The notes: generated from the letters alone by a model not told the origin. Counted from the first letter of the stretch, positions 23,359 to 32,195 are shown. The stretch: 53,527 nt of DNA from Novosphingobium sp. FKTRR1 (GCF_020404405.1 NZ_JAIZDA010000026.1:1-53527), one strand, 5' to 3'. Numbers and translations: made by a program.

Positions 23359-24555
23359 ATGGCGACCCTTGCACCTGAGCGCCTGCGCGAGCCGGTTTAC
23401 GAATTCGACTTCGTCAACGACCCAGCGATCATGGCCGACGTCCATGCCGCTTACTGGGATCTCAAACAGAATGCGCCACCGGTCTTCTGGACCCCGGCGC
23501 ACGGCGGGCATTGGGTCGTGACGAGCGCCGATGCGGCGATAGAAGTGCTGCGCCATCCGGACCGGTTCTCGAGCAAATTTCTCTCGATCCCGCCCAACCC
23601 CAACCAGCCCAGAATGATTCCGGAATCACTCGATCCGCCCGAGCATCGCCCCTATCGCCAACTGCTCCGCCCGTTCTTCGAGAGCAAGGCGATCGAGCCG
23701 CTCGAACCGCGCATCCGTGAATGGGCTGAACGCCTGGTCGACGACGTTGCAGCCAAAGGGACGTGCGAGTTTGTGGATGCTCTCGGATCGCGGTTTCCGG
23801 TGTCTGTGTTCATGGAATTGTTCGGATTTCCGTTGGACCAGTTCGATCTCTTCCGCGGGATTGTGAACGAGTATTTCGGTACACACGTATCCGATGAACG
23901 ACGGCTTGAGCTGTCTATGCAAATCCTGGGCACCTTGGTCCAGCTGATCGAGGCGCGCCGGGCAGAGCCCAAGGACGATCTGATCTCAACGCTGATCGAG
24001 ATCGATTTCGAAGGCCGAAAGCTGACTCAGGACGAGCTCATATCGATCGGCTTCCTGATGTTTCTGGCCGGGCTCGATACAGTGGTCAACGCGCTGACTT
24101 TCGGCATGCGCCATCTGGCAAGCGACGATGCGCTACGCACCCGGATGATCGAGGATCCCGCGGCGATTCCTGCCATCATAGAGGAGTTGATGCGTCGCTA
24201 TACGTTCGTATCAACGCCGCGCTACATCACACAAGACACCGAAATCGCCGGCGTGAAAGTCTATACCGGTGATTCCGTACTAGTTCCGCTGCATATGGTC
24301 GGCTGGGACGAAAAGTTGACTTCATGCCCCGCTGACGTGCGGCTGGATCGGCCGAGCTGCCGCCACGCCGGCTTCGGATCGGGCATCCACACCTGCCTTG
24401 GCCTACACCTCGCCCGTCTTGAGATGACCATCTTCTACGAGACTTGGGCCCGCAAGATCGGCCACTTCCGCTTGGCCGGCGATCAGACGATGCAATTTCG
24501 CGGCGGATCGGTGCAGGCCTTAGAGGCGTTGCAGCTAGAATGGGACGCCGGATAG
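23359..24555 (+). CDS. Cytochrome P450 (soluble, class I bacterial type)
   Basis: 398 aa, the size of soluble bacterial P450s. I-helix FLAGLDTVVN (residues about 234-243, with the acid-alcohol pair Asp-Thr), K-helix E-x-x-R in EELMRRY (about 275-280) and heme loop GFGSGIHTCLGLHLARLEM with the ligand Cys at about 346. No membrane anchor. It hydroxylates an unactivated C-H bond using electrons from a ferredoxin. No ferredoxin or ferredoxin reductase gene is in this window. GAGGAG is 9 nt before ATG 23359. Followed by an aldehyde dehydrogenase and an SDR, which would oxidise the alcohol and aldehyde from a terminal hydroxylation. Divergently controlled TetR gene upstream. Confidence 0.93.
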   Translation: MATLAPERLREPVYEFDFVNDPAIMADVHAAYWDLKQNAPPVFWTPAHGGHWVVTSADAAIEVLRHPDRFSSKFLSIPPNPNQPRMIPESLDPPEHRPYRQLLRPFFESKAIEPLEPRIREWAERLVDDVAAKGTCEFVDALGSRFPVSVFMELFGFPLDQFDLFRGIVNEYFGTHVSDERRLELSMQILGTLVQLIEARRAEPKDDLISTLIEIDFEGRKLTQDELISIGFLMFLAGLDTVVNALTFGMRHLASDDALRTRMIEDPAAIPAIIEELMRRYTFVSTPRYITQDTEIAGVKVYTGDSVLVPLHMVGWDEKLTSCPADVRLDRPSCRHAGFGSGIHTCLGLHLARLEMTIFYETWARKIGHFRLAGDQTMQFRGGSVQALEALQLEWDAG

Positions 24556-24704
24556 TGCGCCAGGGCACGCCGATGCGAATGGTGCCCGCTACCACGATTA
24601 TAGCACTGCGCGCCCTGGCCAGCGAATAGCGACCAGCTCCGGCCCTGATGGCGGCCTGATCCTCGCCTTCACCAGATAGACCATCCCAAATCCGGAGTAC
24701 CCCC

Positions 24705-26180
24705 ATGAGCACCGCCATACCTGCCGTCCACCTCCACCTCGGACATGAAAAGCGCCTTACCGGCTCTGGCGGAAGCCGGATGCATATCCATCCTGTAAGC
24801 GGCGATGCGCTTGCCGAGATCCCGCTGGCCGGGCCAGCCGAAATCGAGATCGCGGTCGAGAGGGCTGACGCCGCCCGTGAAGGCTGGCGCCGCACATCCC
24901 CCGAAGCGCGCGGCGCGATGCTGACGAAGCTCGCGGACCTGATGATGGAGAAAAAGACCACATTCGCGGAAATGGCGGCGCTCGATGGCGGCACTCCGCT
25001 GATGCAGGGCGAGCACGGGGTCCAAGTCGCAGCGGCTTGGGTGCGCTATTACGCCGGATGGTGCGACAAACTGACTGGCGACGTCATGAGCACATTCGAT
25101 ACGCGCGGCGAATTTTCCTATTCAGTGCCTGAGCCTATCGGGATCGTCGGGATCATCAACACCTGGAACGGGCCACTGATCGGCCTCGGCATGAAAGTCG
25201 CTCCGGCTCTCGCCGCCGGTAACTGCGTGATCGTCAAGCCTGCCGAGATCACCCCGTTCGCCCCCGAACTTTTCGCAGAATGCTGCGCGCTGGCCGGGAT
25301 TCCCGACGGCGTGATCTCCATATTGCCTGGCACGGGTGAGGCGGGCGAGGCTATCGTGCGCCATCCCAAAGTCCGCAAGATCAGCTTTACCGGCGGGCCC
25401 AATACCGCGCGCAAAATCCTCGCCGCCGCGGCCGAGCAGATCAAGCCCACGGTCATGGAGCTTGGCGGCAAGTCCGCAAGCCTTGTCTTCCCGGATTGCG
25501 ATCTGCAGGCCGCCGCAGAACGCGCCGTGTTCTGGACGATTGGCTGCCTCGCCGGGCAAGGCTGTGCGCTCCCCACCCGCCAAGTGGTCCACGCCGACGT
25601 GTATGATGAGTTCGTCGAGCGAATGGTTGCCATCGTAAAGCAGTTCAAAGTCGGCAATCCGATGGACCCGGGCGTTATGGTTGGCCCTGTTATCAACAAG
25701 GCGGCAGTCGACCGGATCACCGGCATGTTCGACCGAGCGACAGCCGACAAGGCCTGCAAGTTCCTGATCGGCGGCAAGCGCGCCGGGGGGCAACTCGCCA
25801 GCGGCAACTTCATCGAGCCGACGATCATGGTCGATGTCGATCCCGATCACGAAATCGCGCAGGTCGAGATATTCGGGCCCGCCGTCGCGATCCTCAAGTT
25901 CCACACCGAGGAAGAGGCAATCGCCATCGCCAACAACAGTGAATACGGCCTCGCCGCCTACATCCAATCGAACGATCTGCAGCGCGTCCACCGGATTGCT
26001 GAACGGCTGCATGCCGGAGGGGTCTACGTCAACGGCGGGTTCCAGATCAATTCGCACACGCCCTTCGGCGGGGTCGGCATTTCCGGCTTTGGCAAAGAAG
26101 GCGGCAAGGCCGGGATAGACGAGTTTCTACACTACAAGACCGTCACGATCGGTGTCGGCGCGCCGATCTTCGGCGCATAG
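24705..26180 (+). CDS. Aldehyde dehydrogenase (NAD(P)+)
   Basis: 491 aa, standard length. Conserved features in order: GIINTWNGPLIGLGMK (N169-type motif, here INTWN), IVKPAEITPFAPE, SFTGGPNTAR, the general-base Glu in MELGGKSASLVFPD (about 252), the nucleophilic Cys in CLAGQGCALPTRQ (about 287) and EIFGPAVAILKF. Start ATG 24705, GGAG 7 nt upstream. It lies 149 bp after the P450 and 12 nt before an SDR on the same strand, so it probably oxidises an aldehyde made from the P450 product. Cytoplasmic. Some benzaldehyde- and terpenoid-type ALDHs look like this; the substrate is open. Confidence 0.9.
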   Translation: MSTAIPAVHLHLGHEKRLTGSGGSRMHIHPVSGDALAEIPLAGPAEIEIAVERADAAREGWRRTSPEARGAMLTKLADLMMEKKTTFAEMAALDGGTPLMQGEHGVQVAAAWVRYYAGWCDKLTGDVMSTFDTRGEFSYSVPEPIGIVGIINTWNGPLIGLGMKVAPALAAGNCVIVKPAEITPFAPELFAECCALAGIPDGVISILPGTGEAGEAIVRHPKVRKISFTGGPNTARKILAAAAEQIKPTVMELGGKSASLVFPDCDLQAAAERAVFWTIGCLAGQGCALPTRQVVHADVYDEFVERMVAIVKQFKVGNPMDPGVMVGPVINKAAVDRITGMFDRATADKACKFLIGGKRAGGQLASGNFIEPTIMVDVDPDHEIAQVEIFGPAVAILKFHTEEEAIAIANNSEYGLAAYIQSNDLQRVHRIAERLHAGGVYVNGGFQINSHTPFGGVGISGFGKEGGKAGIDEFLHYKTVTIGVGAPIFGA

Positions 26181-26192
26181 GGAGAACAGGCA

Positions 26193-26981
26193 ATGGCAGA
26201 TTTCACCAACGACAATTTCAGGCTCGATAGCAAAGTGGCAATCGTCACCGGCGCGGGCGGACGCGGCAATTCGATCGGGCGGGCCTATGCGGTGGCGCTC
26301 GCGAATGCCGGGGCGGCCGTGGTCGTCGCCGACCTCAACGGCGGTGGCGCGCAAAGTGTTGCGGACGAGATCGTTGCAGCTGGCGGAAAGGCGCTGGCTG
26401 TTCAAGTAGACATCACCGACGCGGCTTCGGTCCAGTCGATGGCGGACAAGGCCAAAGCGGAATTCGGCGGGATCGATATCCTCGTCAACAATGCCGCCTT
26501 GATGGTCGAAATTGTCGACAAGCCGCTGATCCAGACTGACCGCGAACGCTTCAACAAGGGGATGGCGGTGAACGTCTGGGGCGCGATCAATTGCGCGCAA
26601 GTGGTGGCGCCGTTCCTGGCCGAGCGTGGCGGCGGCTCAATCGTCAACCAGGTTTCGGCCGGGGCCTATCCGGCCCAGACCTTCTACGGCGTCACAAAGA
26701 TTGCGCTCCATGGCGCGACCACCGCGCTGGCAACCGAACTTGGCAGCCAGGGGATCCGCGTGAATGCGATAGGACCGGGCATGACCAAGACCGACGCAGG
26801 TCTGGTGCTGACCCCCGACGACAGCCCACTGGTCCAGTACGTCGAGGCACGCACCCCGATTCAGGGACGCGACACCCCCGACGCCTTGTGCGGCGCATTG
26901 CTGCTGCTGGTGTCCGAAGCTGGACGGTGGATGACCGGCCAAGTGATCAACGTCGACGGCGGCTGGGTAATGCGTGGCTGA
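26193..26981 (+). CDS. SDR family oxidoreductase
   Basis: 262 aa. TGAGGRGNSIGRA is a slightly expanded glycine-rich turn (two extra residues before SIG). VVADLNGG has Asp after strand 2 (NAD preference), then NNAALM, catalytic Ser in NQVSAGAYPAQ, Tyr-x3-Lys in YGVTK and the ending GQVINVDGGWVMRG. AGGGAG lies 9 nt before ATG 26193. Third gene of the P450-ALDH-SDR set; probably the alcohol dehydrogenase step. A palindrome for the next transcription unit begins 20 bp after its stop. Confidence 0.87.
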   Translation: MADFTNDNFRLDSKVAIVTGAGGRGNSIGRAYAVALANAGAAVVVADLNGGGAQSVADEIVAAGGKALAVQVDITDAASVQSMADKAKAEFGGIDILVNNAALMVEIVDKPLIQTDRERFNKGMAVNVWGAINCAQVVAPFLAERGGGSIVNQVSAGAYPAQTFYGVTKIALHGATTALATELGSQGIRVNAIGPGMTKTDAGLVLTPDDSPLVQYVEARTPIQGRDTPDALCGALLLLVSEAGRWMTGQVINVDGGWVMRG

Positions 26982-27001
26982 AAACCGGCTGCGCCAGAAA
27001 G

Positions 27002-27016
27002 TTGACGCTATGTCAA
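27002..27016 (+). promoter_or_regulatory. TetR-type operator TTGACGCTATGTCAA
   Basis: 15-bp inverted repeat (TTGAC and GTCAA arms) about 70 bp before the 3-alpha-HSD-like SDR. It shares the pattern TTGAYGNNNYGTCAA with elements at 28657 and 41155. Probably bound by the TetR protein encoded at 27912-28592. Confidence 0.6.
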
Positions 27017-27084
27017 TTTTTGCATTGAGCCAGGCCGGACGGCGCAGTATTCGATGCGCGCAGAATAGTTAGCGGGAGAGACCA

Positions 27085-27915
27085 ATGGCCGTCGATATCC
27101 TCGGTTATGCCGACAAGCGCGTTGTGGTGATGGGGTGTTTCTCTGGCACCGGCGAAGCTTGCGCTCGGCAATTGGTCGCGCTGGGTGCAGAAGTCCATGG
27201 CGCCGATATCCGGCCCTCTCCGGTGGAGGGACTGGCGTCGTTCACGACTGTCGACCTCAAAGACCCAGCCTCGATTGCAGCCGGCGTCGCCGCCATCGGC
27301 GGGGACGTTGATTGCCTTTTCAATGTGTCCGGCCTCCCGCAAACCTTTCCTGGCGAGGACGTAATCACGGTCAACTTCCTTGGAATACGGCTATGGACGG
27401 AGACTTGGCTACCTCGGATCCGCAAGGGCGGCGCGATCGTCTCGGTCTCCTCGCTGGCAGGGATGCGCTATCTCATGCGTCAGGACTTGCTCAAGGAGTT
27501 CATGGACCTCACCGAATTTGCTGGGGCGCGGGCTTGGTATACCGCCAACGCCGAACGCGCCGGGGATTCTTATGGCTTGTCCAAGGAAGCGATAAACACC
27601 TGGACCCAGCAGCTCGCGCCACGCTTGATGGAACGCGATATCCGGATCAATTGCACGATGCCCAGCCCGATCGACACGCCGATGCTGGGCGAGTTTCGCA
27701 AGATTGCCGGCGATGCAGTGCTCGGTGCCTTTTCGAAAGCCAAAGGCCGCCCGTCCTCACCGCTGGAACAGGCACTTCCGCTGATCCTGCTGTGCAGCGA
27801 TGCAGCGAGCTTTGTGAGCGGCGCTTGCTTAGCGGTCGACGCTGGCCTTTCCGGCGGCCTGTCCACCGGCGTGCTCAACATGGAACAGATGCTGGCCGAC
27901 GCAGCTACAGGTTAA
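27085..27915 (+). CDS. SDR, 3-alpha-hydroxysteroid dehydrogenase/carbonyl reductase-like
   Basis: 276 aa. Rossmann turn VVVMGCFSGTGEACAR departs from TGxxxGIG. The middle FNVSGLP replaces NNAG, the catalytic Ser is in VSVSSLAGMR, and Tyr-x3-Lys is YGLSK. A 30-residue insertion precedes the Tyr (LLKEFMDLTEFAGARAWY). This insertion and the short N-half are typical of the HsdA (3-alpha-HSD/CR) group that reduces or oxidises steroid and other alicyclic hydroxyls. GGGAG is 8 nt before ATG 27085. It ends tail-to-tail with tetR, sharing the TTAA. Identity as a steroid enzyme is not proven. Confidence 0.8.
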   Translation: MAVDILGYADKRVVVMGCFSGTGEACARQLVALGAEVHGADIRPSPVEGLASFTTVDLKDPASIAAGVAAIGGDVDCLFNVSGLPQTFPGEDVITVNFLGIRLWTETWLPRIRKGGAIVSVSSLAGMRYLMRQDLLKEFMDLTEFAGARAWYTANAERAGDSYGLSKEAINTWTQQLAPRLMERDIRINCTMPSPIDTPMLGEFRKIAGDAVLGAFSKAKGRPSSPLEQALPLILLCSDAASFVSGACLAVDAGLSGGLSTGVLNMEQMLADAATG

Positions 27916-28592
27916 GCTCCCGCCCCCAGCATCATGGCAACGGTGTGTGCCGCCGCCGCGCGAAGCGCGTCATACGAGATGTCATCGTCCTCTCGGGCCA
28001 TCGGCCCGACTGCGGCAAGGCGTTCCAGCATCATCAGAATGGTGGCGCCGCAGGAGCGTGGCTTGAGGTCTCGCGGCACGAGGCCGTCTGTTTGTGCTTT
28101 TTTGACCAATGCGGTCAAACCGGTCATGATTGGCAGCGCTGCTTCCATCCGAGCACGGTAAAACCGCTCATCACCTTCCTCGGCGGCCAAGTTGCGCACA
28201 CGAAATATGGTGCGGTTGCTGTTCCACATGTCGCAATAGGCGTCGACGAACGTCCGGGCCAGCCGCTTGCCGCCTGTGGCCAGCCAGTCTTGGGCCAGCG
28301 CTTGGTCAATCTCCGGTGTGGATTGTGCCGCGCTAGCGAGCGCTGCAAGCACGACTTCGGGTACACCGCGGAAGTAGACATAGAATGTGGCGGGTGAGGT
28401 CTGCGCACTACGCGCCACGTCGGCGACGGAAACATCGCGCAGACCATGTGTTTCGAGCAGGGCAACCGTGGTGTCGATCAGCGTCTGGCGCGTTCTTTCG
28501 CCTTTCGATCCAATCTTCTGGCCATAGTGGTTGTAGCGCGCCGCGCGAGCGCGGGCAGACTTGCTTAGGCTGGTCTCGACCGCTCCGGTCAT
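27912..28592 (-). CDS. TetR-family transcriptional regulator
   Basis: 226 aa from ATG 28592, preceded by AGGA at 5 nt. Two upstream in-frame ATGs (28628, 28652) have no ribosome site and crowd the operator. The helix-turn-helix spans TRQTLIDTTVALLETHG to VADVARSAQTSPATFYVYF. A long basic N-terminal tail (KSARARAARYNHYGQKIGSK) precedes it, which is unusual and may contact DNA. The C-terminal domain is helical with a late GATILMMLERLAAV helix. Flanked by two SDR genes: tail-to-tail with one and divergent from the other across the inverted repeat at 28656. Probably represses both and itself. Confidence 0.85.
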   Translation of the reverse strand: MTGAVETSLSKSARARAARYNHYGQKIGSKGERTRQTLIDTTVALLETHGLRDVSVADVARSAQTSPATFYVYFRGVPEVVLAALASAAQSTPEIDQALAQDWLATGGKRLARTFVDAYCDMWNSNRTIFRVRNLAAEEGDERFYRARMEAALPIMTGLTALVKKAQTDGLVPRDLKPRSCGATILMMLERLAAVGPMAREDDDISYDALRAAAAHTVAMMLGAGA

Positions 28593-28655
28593 CGGGTTCC
28601 TGCTTTGGACGAAAGGGCGGTTCCTCATCGGCGATAACTTGCGGGCGTGCAAGGA

Positions 28656-28672
28656 ATTGACGTATCGTCAAT
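28656..28672. promoter_or_regulatory. TetR operator ATTGACG-TAT-CGTCAAT
   Basis: Perfect 7-bp inverted repeat with a 3-bp spacer, between divergent tetR (27912-28592) and an SDR gene (28718). It is the best-formed member of the TTGAYGNNNYGTCAA set and probably the autoregulatory site. Confidence 0.75.
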
Positions 28673-28717
28673 CAAACGGTGCGGGAACAGGGCCCCGGTT
28701 CTGGCGGGAGAAGCAAG

Positions 28718-29488
28718 TTGGAGCAATTGCAAGGGAAGGTCGCTGTGGTCACCGGCGCATCAAAGGGGATGGGGCGCCATTTTGTCGCTGCGCTGGCAGG
28801 ATGCGGCATGAAAGTGGCCGCGCTCGCCCGGCCGTCGGTGGAACTCGATAGCCTTGCTGCGGAACTGGGCGATGCTGTCACGGCCATCGCCTGCGACGTG
28901 ACCGCACCGGATGCGGTCAAGGTAGCTATCGATGAGACCGCCAGCCGCTTCGGACAGATCGATGTGCTGATTAACAACGCCGCGATCTATCATCCCTTTG
29001 CCTTCGAGGAAGGCAGTGATGCGCTGATCCGCAGCCATATTGATGTCAACGTGCTGGGTTTGGCCTGGGCAACCCGCGCCGCAATCCCGCACTTGCGGCG
29101 CACCCGAGGCCAGATCGTCAACATCTCCAGCGAAAGCGTTCGCCGTCCCTTCCCCATGCTTGCGCTTTACGCTGCAACCAAGGCTGCGGTTGAAGTGCTG
29201 TCCGAGGGCCTGCGCGAGGAACTGCGCAGCGAAGGCATCCGCATCAGCGTGCTTCGTTCTGGCTCGGTCTCGGGCGGGATGGGCAGTGATAGCTGGTCAG
29301 ACGAGACCCGGCAGAAGTTCTTCGCCAAGATCGTCCAAACCGGTCATGCGGCGATGTCCGGTTCACCGGCTAGCCCAGGGTCGATGGCACGGGGGCTGGT
29401 CTCGATCCTGTCCCTGCCGCGCGACGTCAGCATAGACTTGGTTGAGCTCCGGGCGGCAGAGGAAGGTCTGCCCGAGGGCGCGCAGTAG
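28718..29488 (+). CDS. SDR family oxidoreductase
   Basis: 256 aa. TGASKGMG (glycine-rich turn), ALARPS after strand 2 (Arg, NADP-like), INNAAIY, catalytic Ser in NISSESVRRP, Tyr-x3-Lys in YAATK. The C-terminus PRDVSIDLVELRA is typical of ketoreductase-like SDRs of the YdfG/retinol-dehydrogenase style. I chose TTG 28718 because GGGAG is 7 nt upstream. A GTG at 28679 in the same frame would start 7 bp after the operator and has no ribosome site. Divergent from tetR, so presumably induced together with the 27085 SDR. Confidence 0.83.
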   Translation: MEQLQGKVAVVTGASKGMGRHFVAALAGCGMKVAALARPSVELDSLAAELGDAVTAIACDVTAPDAVKVAIDETASRFGQIDVLINNAAIYHPFAFEEGSDALIRSHIDVNVLGLAWATRAAIPHLRRTRGQIVNISSESVRRPFPMLALYAATKAAVEVLSEGLREELRSEGIRISVLRSGSVSGGMGSDSWSDETRQKFFAKIVQTGHAAMSGSPASPGSMARGLVSILSLPRDVSIDLVELRAAEEGLPEGAQ

Positions 29489-29493
29489 GGGGA

Positions 29494-30555
29494 CTAGCGT
29501 GTAACTCGCAGTGCATGAAGCATGCGCTGGAAGTGCTTCGGGTTCCACACATCCTGGTCCTCACCCCAGCCGATCTTGCCGTCGAAGTCCCAGCGCAGCA
29601 GCTGGTTCGTACCATAGCCGGCTTCGCTCATCTGGCTGACCGCGGTGCCTTCGGCGGTCATGGACCGGCCCAGATCGTCGACCATCTCGACTTGCATATG
29701 ACTGCACCAGCCGGTTTCGGGATTGCGGAACGAGCGCATACGGCAGCGCGCTCCATCAAGGTTTCCATAGACCCCGTCCCGCAGCAGGTAGCCGCCGTTC
29801 ATCGGGCTCCAGCCCTCGGCGGTGCCGTCCTGCGGTCGGACGAACCCGAGGAAGCCACTGTCGCCATCGGCATGGCCGAAAATGTACTGAATCCGCCCGC
29901 GCCCGCGCTCGCGCTCGATCTCGCGCCAGCGCGCCCCGCCGGGTTCGCGCACCCGCTCCAAATCATTGGCATAGCTCTGCTTCTTGCTCTGGGCATAGGG
30001 CCCCCCGCGCGGACCCCACGTGCGATCGCGCACCGACCAGCAATCGAGCCGGATATCTTCGCCATCCAGCCGCAGCGTGCCTTCGACCTTGCCGAGCTGA
30101 TCGTAGTGCGGGGTGTGGATGAAGGGCGGCTCGCCCGGTTCGAATCGGCGAGGCGGATGCGCCCCGCTAAACACGAAATCGAGTCCGAAGTCCTGCTCGT
30201 GATCAGCATATTGCAGATGATACTTCATTCCCGGCACAAGCATCTTCAGGCTGTAGCCAGAGCCTGGAAAGGTGATATCGCGAAGGTCCGGATTTTCCGG
30301 CATCGGCGCTTCCTCCACCTTCTTGTAGTAGGCCATCCGTGCCGGATCATAGCCGCGCGTGTCCCACACAAATATCCGCCAGGTTACCGTCTTGCGGTTG
30401 GGATAATAGGGCGTGTGGATCCAGCCGCCGATCTTGCGCTCGGGCACGTTCCACGACCACCAGTTGGTCTCGGTTTCATAGGGATCGTCCGAGAGCGCGT
30501 GATAGCAATCGTCTTCAGGCTGGAAGGCGTAGGCGTCAGCGGTGAGGCTGGTCAT
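29494..30555 (-). CDS. AttH/CrtC lipocalin-like protein (DUF7064/DUF7065-like)
   Basis: 353 aa. No close enzyme family with known chemistry is evident. The signature CWSVRDRTWGPRGGPY recalls the 'RD.SWG.R' motif of AttH/hydroxyneurosporene-hydratase (CrtC) lipocalin-like proteins. The repeated Trp/Tyr-rich beta strands (TNWWSWNVPERKIGGWIH, TVTWRIFVWDTRGY) fit a double lipocalin barrel. Such genes occur often in steroid- and terpene-type clusters as two-domain proteins of unknown function. No signal peptide. It is divergent from the second DUF35/thiolase-like pair with the operator at 30589 between them. A lyase, hydratase or isomerase on a hydrophobic ligand is conceivable (inference). Confidence 0.7.
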   Translation of the reverse strand: MTSLTADAYAFQPEDDCYHALSDDPYETETNWWSWNVPERKIGGWIHTPYYPNRKTVTWRIFVWDTRGYDPARMAYYKKVEEAPMPENPDLRDITFPGSGYSLKMLVPGMKYHLQYADHEQDFGLDFVFSGAHPPRRFEPGEPPFIHTPHYDQLGKVEGTLRLDGEDIRLDCWSVRDRTWGPRGGPYAQSKKQSYANDLERVREPGGARWREIERERGRGRIQYIFGHADGDSGFLGFVRPQDGTAEGWSPMNGGYLLRDGVYGNLDGARCRMRSFRNPETGWCSHMQVEMVDDLGRSMTAEGTAVSQMSEAGYGTNQLLRWDFDGKIGWGEDQDVWNPKHFQRMLHALRVTR

Positions 30556-30588
30556 GGATGTGCTCTTTCAGTTTCACATTAATAGTAA

Positions 30589-30604
30589 ACCTAGTTATAC
30601 AGGT
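30589..30604. promoter_or_regulatory. GntR-type operator, class I (ACCTAGTTATACAGGT)
   Basis: On the minus strand it reads ACCTGTATAACTAGGT, keeping the full right half ATAACTAGGT; the two ACCT/AGGT ends are inverted repeats. It lies in the divergent space between the AttH/CrtC-like gene (start 30555) and the DUF35 gene (start 30628). The preceding TAGTAAAC is shared with the element at 42307. Confidence 0.65.
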
Positions 30605-30627
30605 TGCAACCCCAATTGGAGAATCTC

Positions 30628-31035
30628 TTGCGCCCCTTGCCCGAACTGACTGCCGAGAACACCGCCTTCTGGACAGGGGGTGCTCGCGGGCAATTGATGA
30701 TCGCATTCTGTGACCACTGTCAGAACGCGATCCACCCGCCGCAAGTGATTTGCCCGGCCTGCCAGTCGCGCCATGTGGGTCCGCGCGCGGTTGAAGGTTC
30801 AGGGACGATCTACACCTACACCGTCAACCACCAGCCATGGATGCCCGGGATGGTCGTGCCCTTCGCGATCGCGGTGGTCGATGTGGACGGAGCGCGAGGG
30901 GTGCGCGTCACAGCACCGGTCACTGGCTGCGAAGCCGATGCCGTCAAGATCGGCCAGCGGGTGCGGATCGCGTTCGAACCTAGCGGCGAAGTATGGCTTC
31001 CGCTCTGGATGCCCCTGGAAAGAACCGCAGCATGA
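30628..31035 (+). CDS. Zn-ribbon/OB-fold protein (DUF35, ChsH2-like), second copy
   Basis: 135 aa. N-terminal helix ENTAFWTGGARGQL, zinc ribbon Cys28-x2-Cys31 and Cys42-x2-Cys45, OB fold with GSGTIYTYTVNHQPW and VDVDGARGVRVTA. TTG 30628 is the preferred start, with GGAG 6 nt upstream. A TTG at 30604 overlaps the operator. It overlaps the following thiolase-like gene (ATGA), so the two proteins are made together and likely form an acyl-CoA retro-aldolase, as in ChsH2-Ltp2. It differs clearly from the copy at 7743. Confidence 0.85.
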   Translation: MRPLPELTAENTAFWTGGARGQLMIAFCDHCQNAIHPPQVICPACQSRHVGPRAVEGSGTIYTYTVNHQPWMPGMVVPFAIAVVDVDGARGVRVTAPVTGCEADAVKIGQRVRIAFEPSGEVWLPLWMPLERTAA

Positions 31036-32195
31036 AGGCTGCCATCACAGGTACCGGCATGTCCGATATCGGCCGCAACACCGGCCGCCCGGCCATTCTC
31101 CATCTGGCCGATGCCGCCGACCGGGCGCTCGCTCGGGCAGGTCTGACACTCGCTGATATCGACGGTATCTGCACTTATCCTGGCAAGGCGGACAATTCAC
31201 CCGGCATGTCACCGCTTGGCACGGGCGAAGTCCGCAACGCACTCGGACTCCAGACCCGTTGGCACGCCGCCGTACCCGATGGTCCAGCGCAAATGGCCCC
31301 GATCATGGCCGCAGCCATGGCGGTCATGACCGGACAGGCCCGCCACGTACTCTGCTTTCGCGCGCTGACCGAAAGCTCGTCACAAAGCGCCGGTCGCCGT
31401 GCCAGCATTCCAGGAGCCGGCAGAGCGGAAATCGGCGGTTGGCTGAGTTGGCTGGTCCCCGTCGGTGCGATGTCCGCCTCGAACTGGGCCGGTTGGATGG
31501 CCACGCGCTATTTCCATGAATTTGGCATGACGCGCGAACATCTCGGGCTGGTCGCGCTGGCGGAGCGGCAGTTCGCTCAGATGAACCCGGCCGCGGTTAT
31601 GCAAAAGCCGTTGACGATGGACGATTACCTCGCAGCACGAATGATCTCGACCCCGCTGGGCCTGTTCGATTGCGACATTCCGATCGACGGTGCGGCGGTG
31701 GTGATCGTTTCCGCCGGAGATGCGGCGAAGGACTGCCGCTTGCCGCCGCTTCGGATCGAAGCGCTCGGATCGGCGTTGCGCTCACAGGAAACTTGGGACC
31801 AGCGCGCCGATCTCACCACCATGGGTGCACACGATGCCGCGGCCGATCTTTGGGCGCGCACCGCGTTCAAACCCGCCGATGTCGACGTACTCGGGCTCTA
31901 CGACGGCTTCTCGATTTTCGTTCCGCTGTGGCTTGAAGCGCTGGGGTTCTGCGGTCACGGCGAGGCCAAGGACTTCATTGCCGAGGGCAACATCGCCCAC
32001 GGCGGACGCTTTCCGGTCAATACCGGCGGAGGGCAGATGTCTGGCGGTCGGCTCCATGGCTTCGGCCTGCTGCACGAAACCTGCCTGCAACTGTGGGGCC
32101 ATGCCGGGGCTCGGCAAGTGGCGGATGCCAAGACAGCGCTTTGCGCTATGGGCGGCGGCTTCATCGCTGGCGCCATGCTGATCAATCGCGACTGA
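31032..32195 (+). CDS. Thiolase-like lipid-transfer protein / acyl-CoA retro-aldolase, second copy
   Basis: 387 aa, Ltp/SCP-x type thiolase fold: KAAITGTGMSDIG, DIDGICTYPG, VDVLGLYDGFSIFVPLWLE and NTGGGQMSGGRLHGFG. The nucleophile loop reads VPDGPAQMAPIMAAAM with no Cys, so thiolysis is unlikely and retro-aldol cleavage is favoured. ATG 31032 overlaps the DUF35 stop by ATGA. The 3' end overlaps the convergent amidohydrolase-3 gene by 14 bp. With the pair at 7743-9403 the region has two complete lyase systems, fitting two successive side-chain cleavages or two branches. Confidence 0.83.
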   Translation: MKAAITGTGMSDIGRNTGRPAILHLADAADRALARAGLTLADIDGICTYPGKADNSPGMSPLGTGEVRNALGLQTRWHAAVPDGPAQMAPIMAAAMAVMTGQARHVLCFRALTESSSQSAGRRASIPGAGRAEIGGWLSWLVPVGAMSASNWAGWMATRYFHEFGMTREHLGLVALAERQFAQMNPAAVMQKPLTMDDYLAARMISTPLGLFDCDIPIDGAAVVIVSAGDAAKDCRLPPLRIEALGSALRSQETWDQRADLTTMGAHDAAADLWARTAFKPADVDVLGLYDGFSIFVPLWLEALGFCGHGEAKDFIAEGNIAHGGRFPVNTGGGQMSGGRLHGFGLLHETCLQLWGHAGARQVADAKTALCAMGGGFIAGAMLINRD

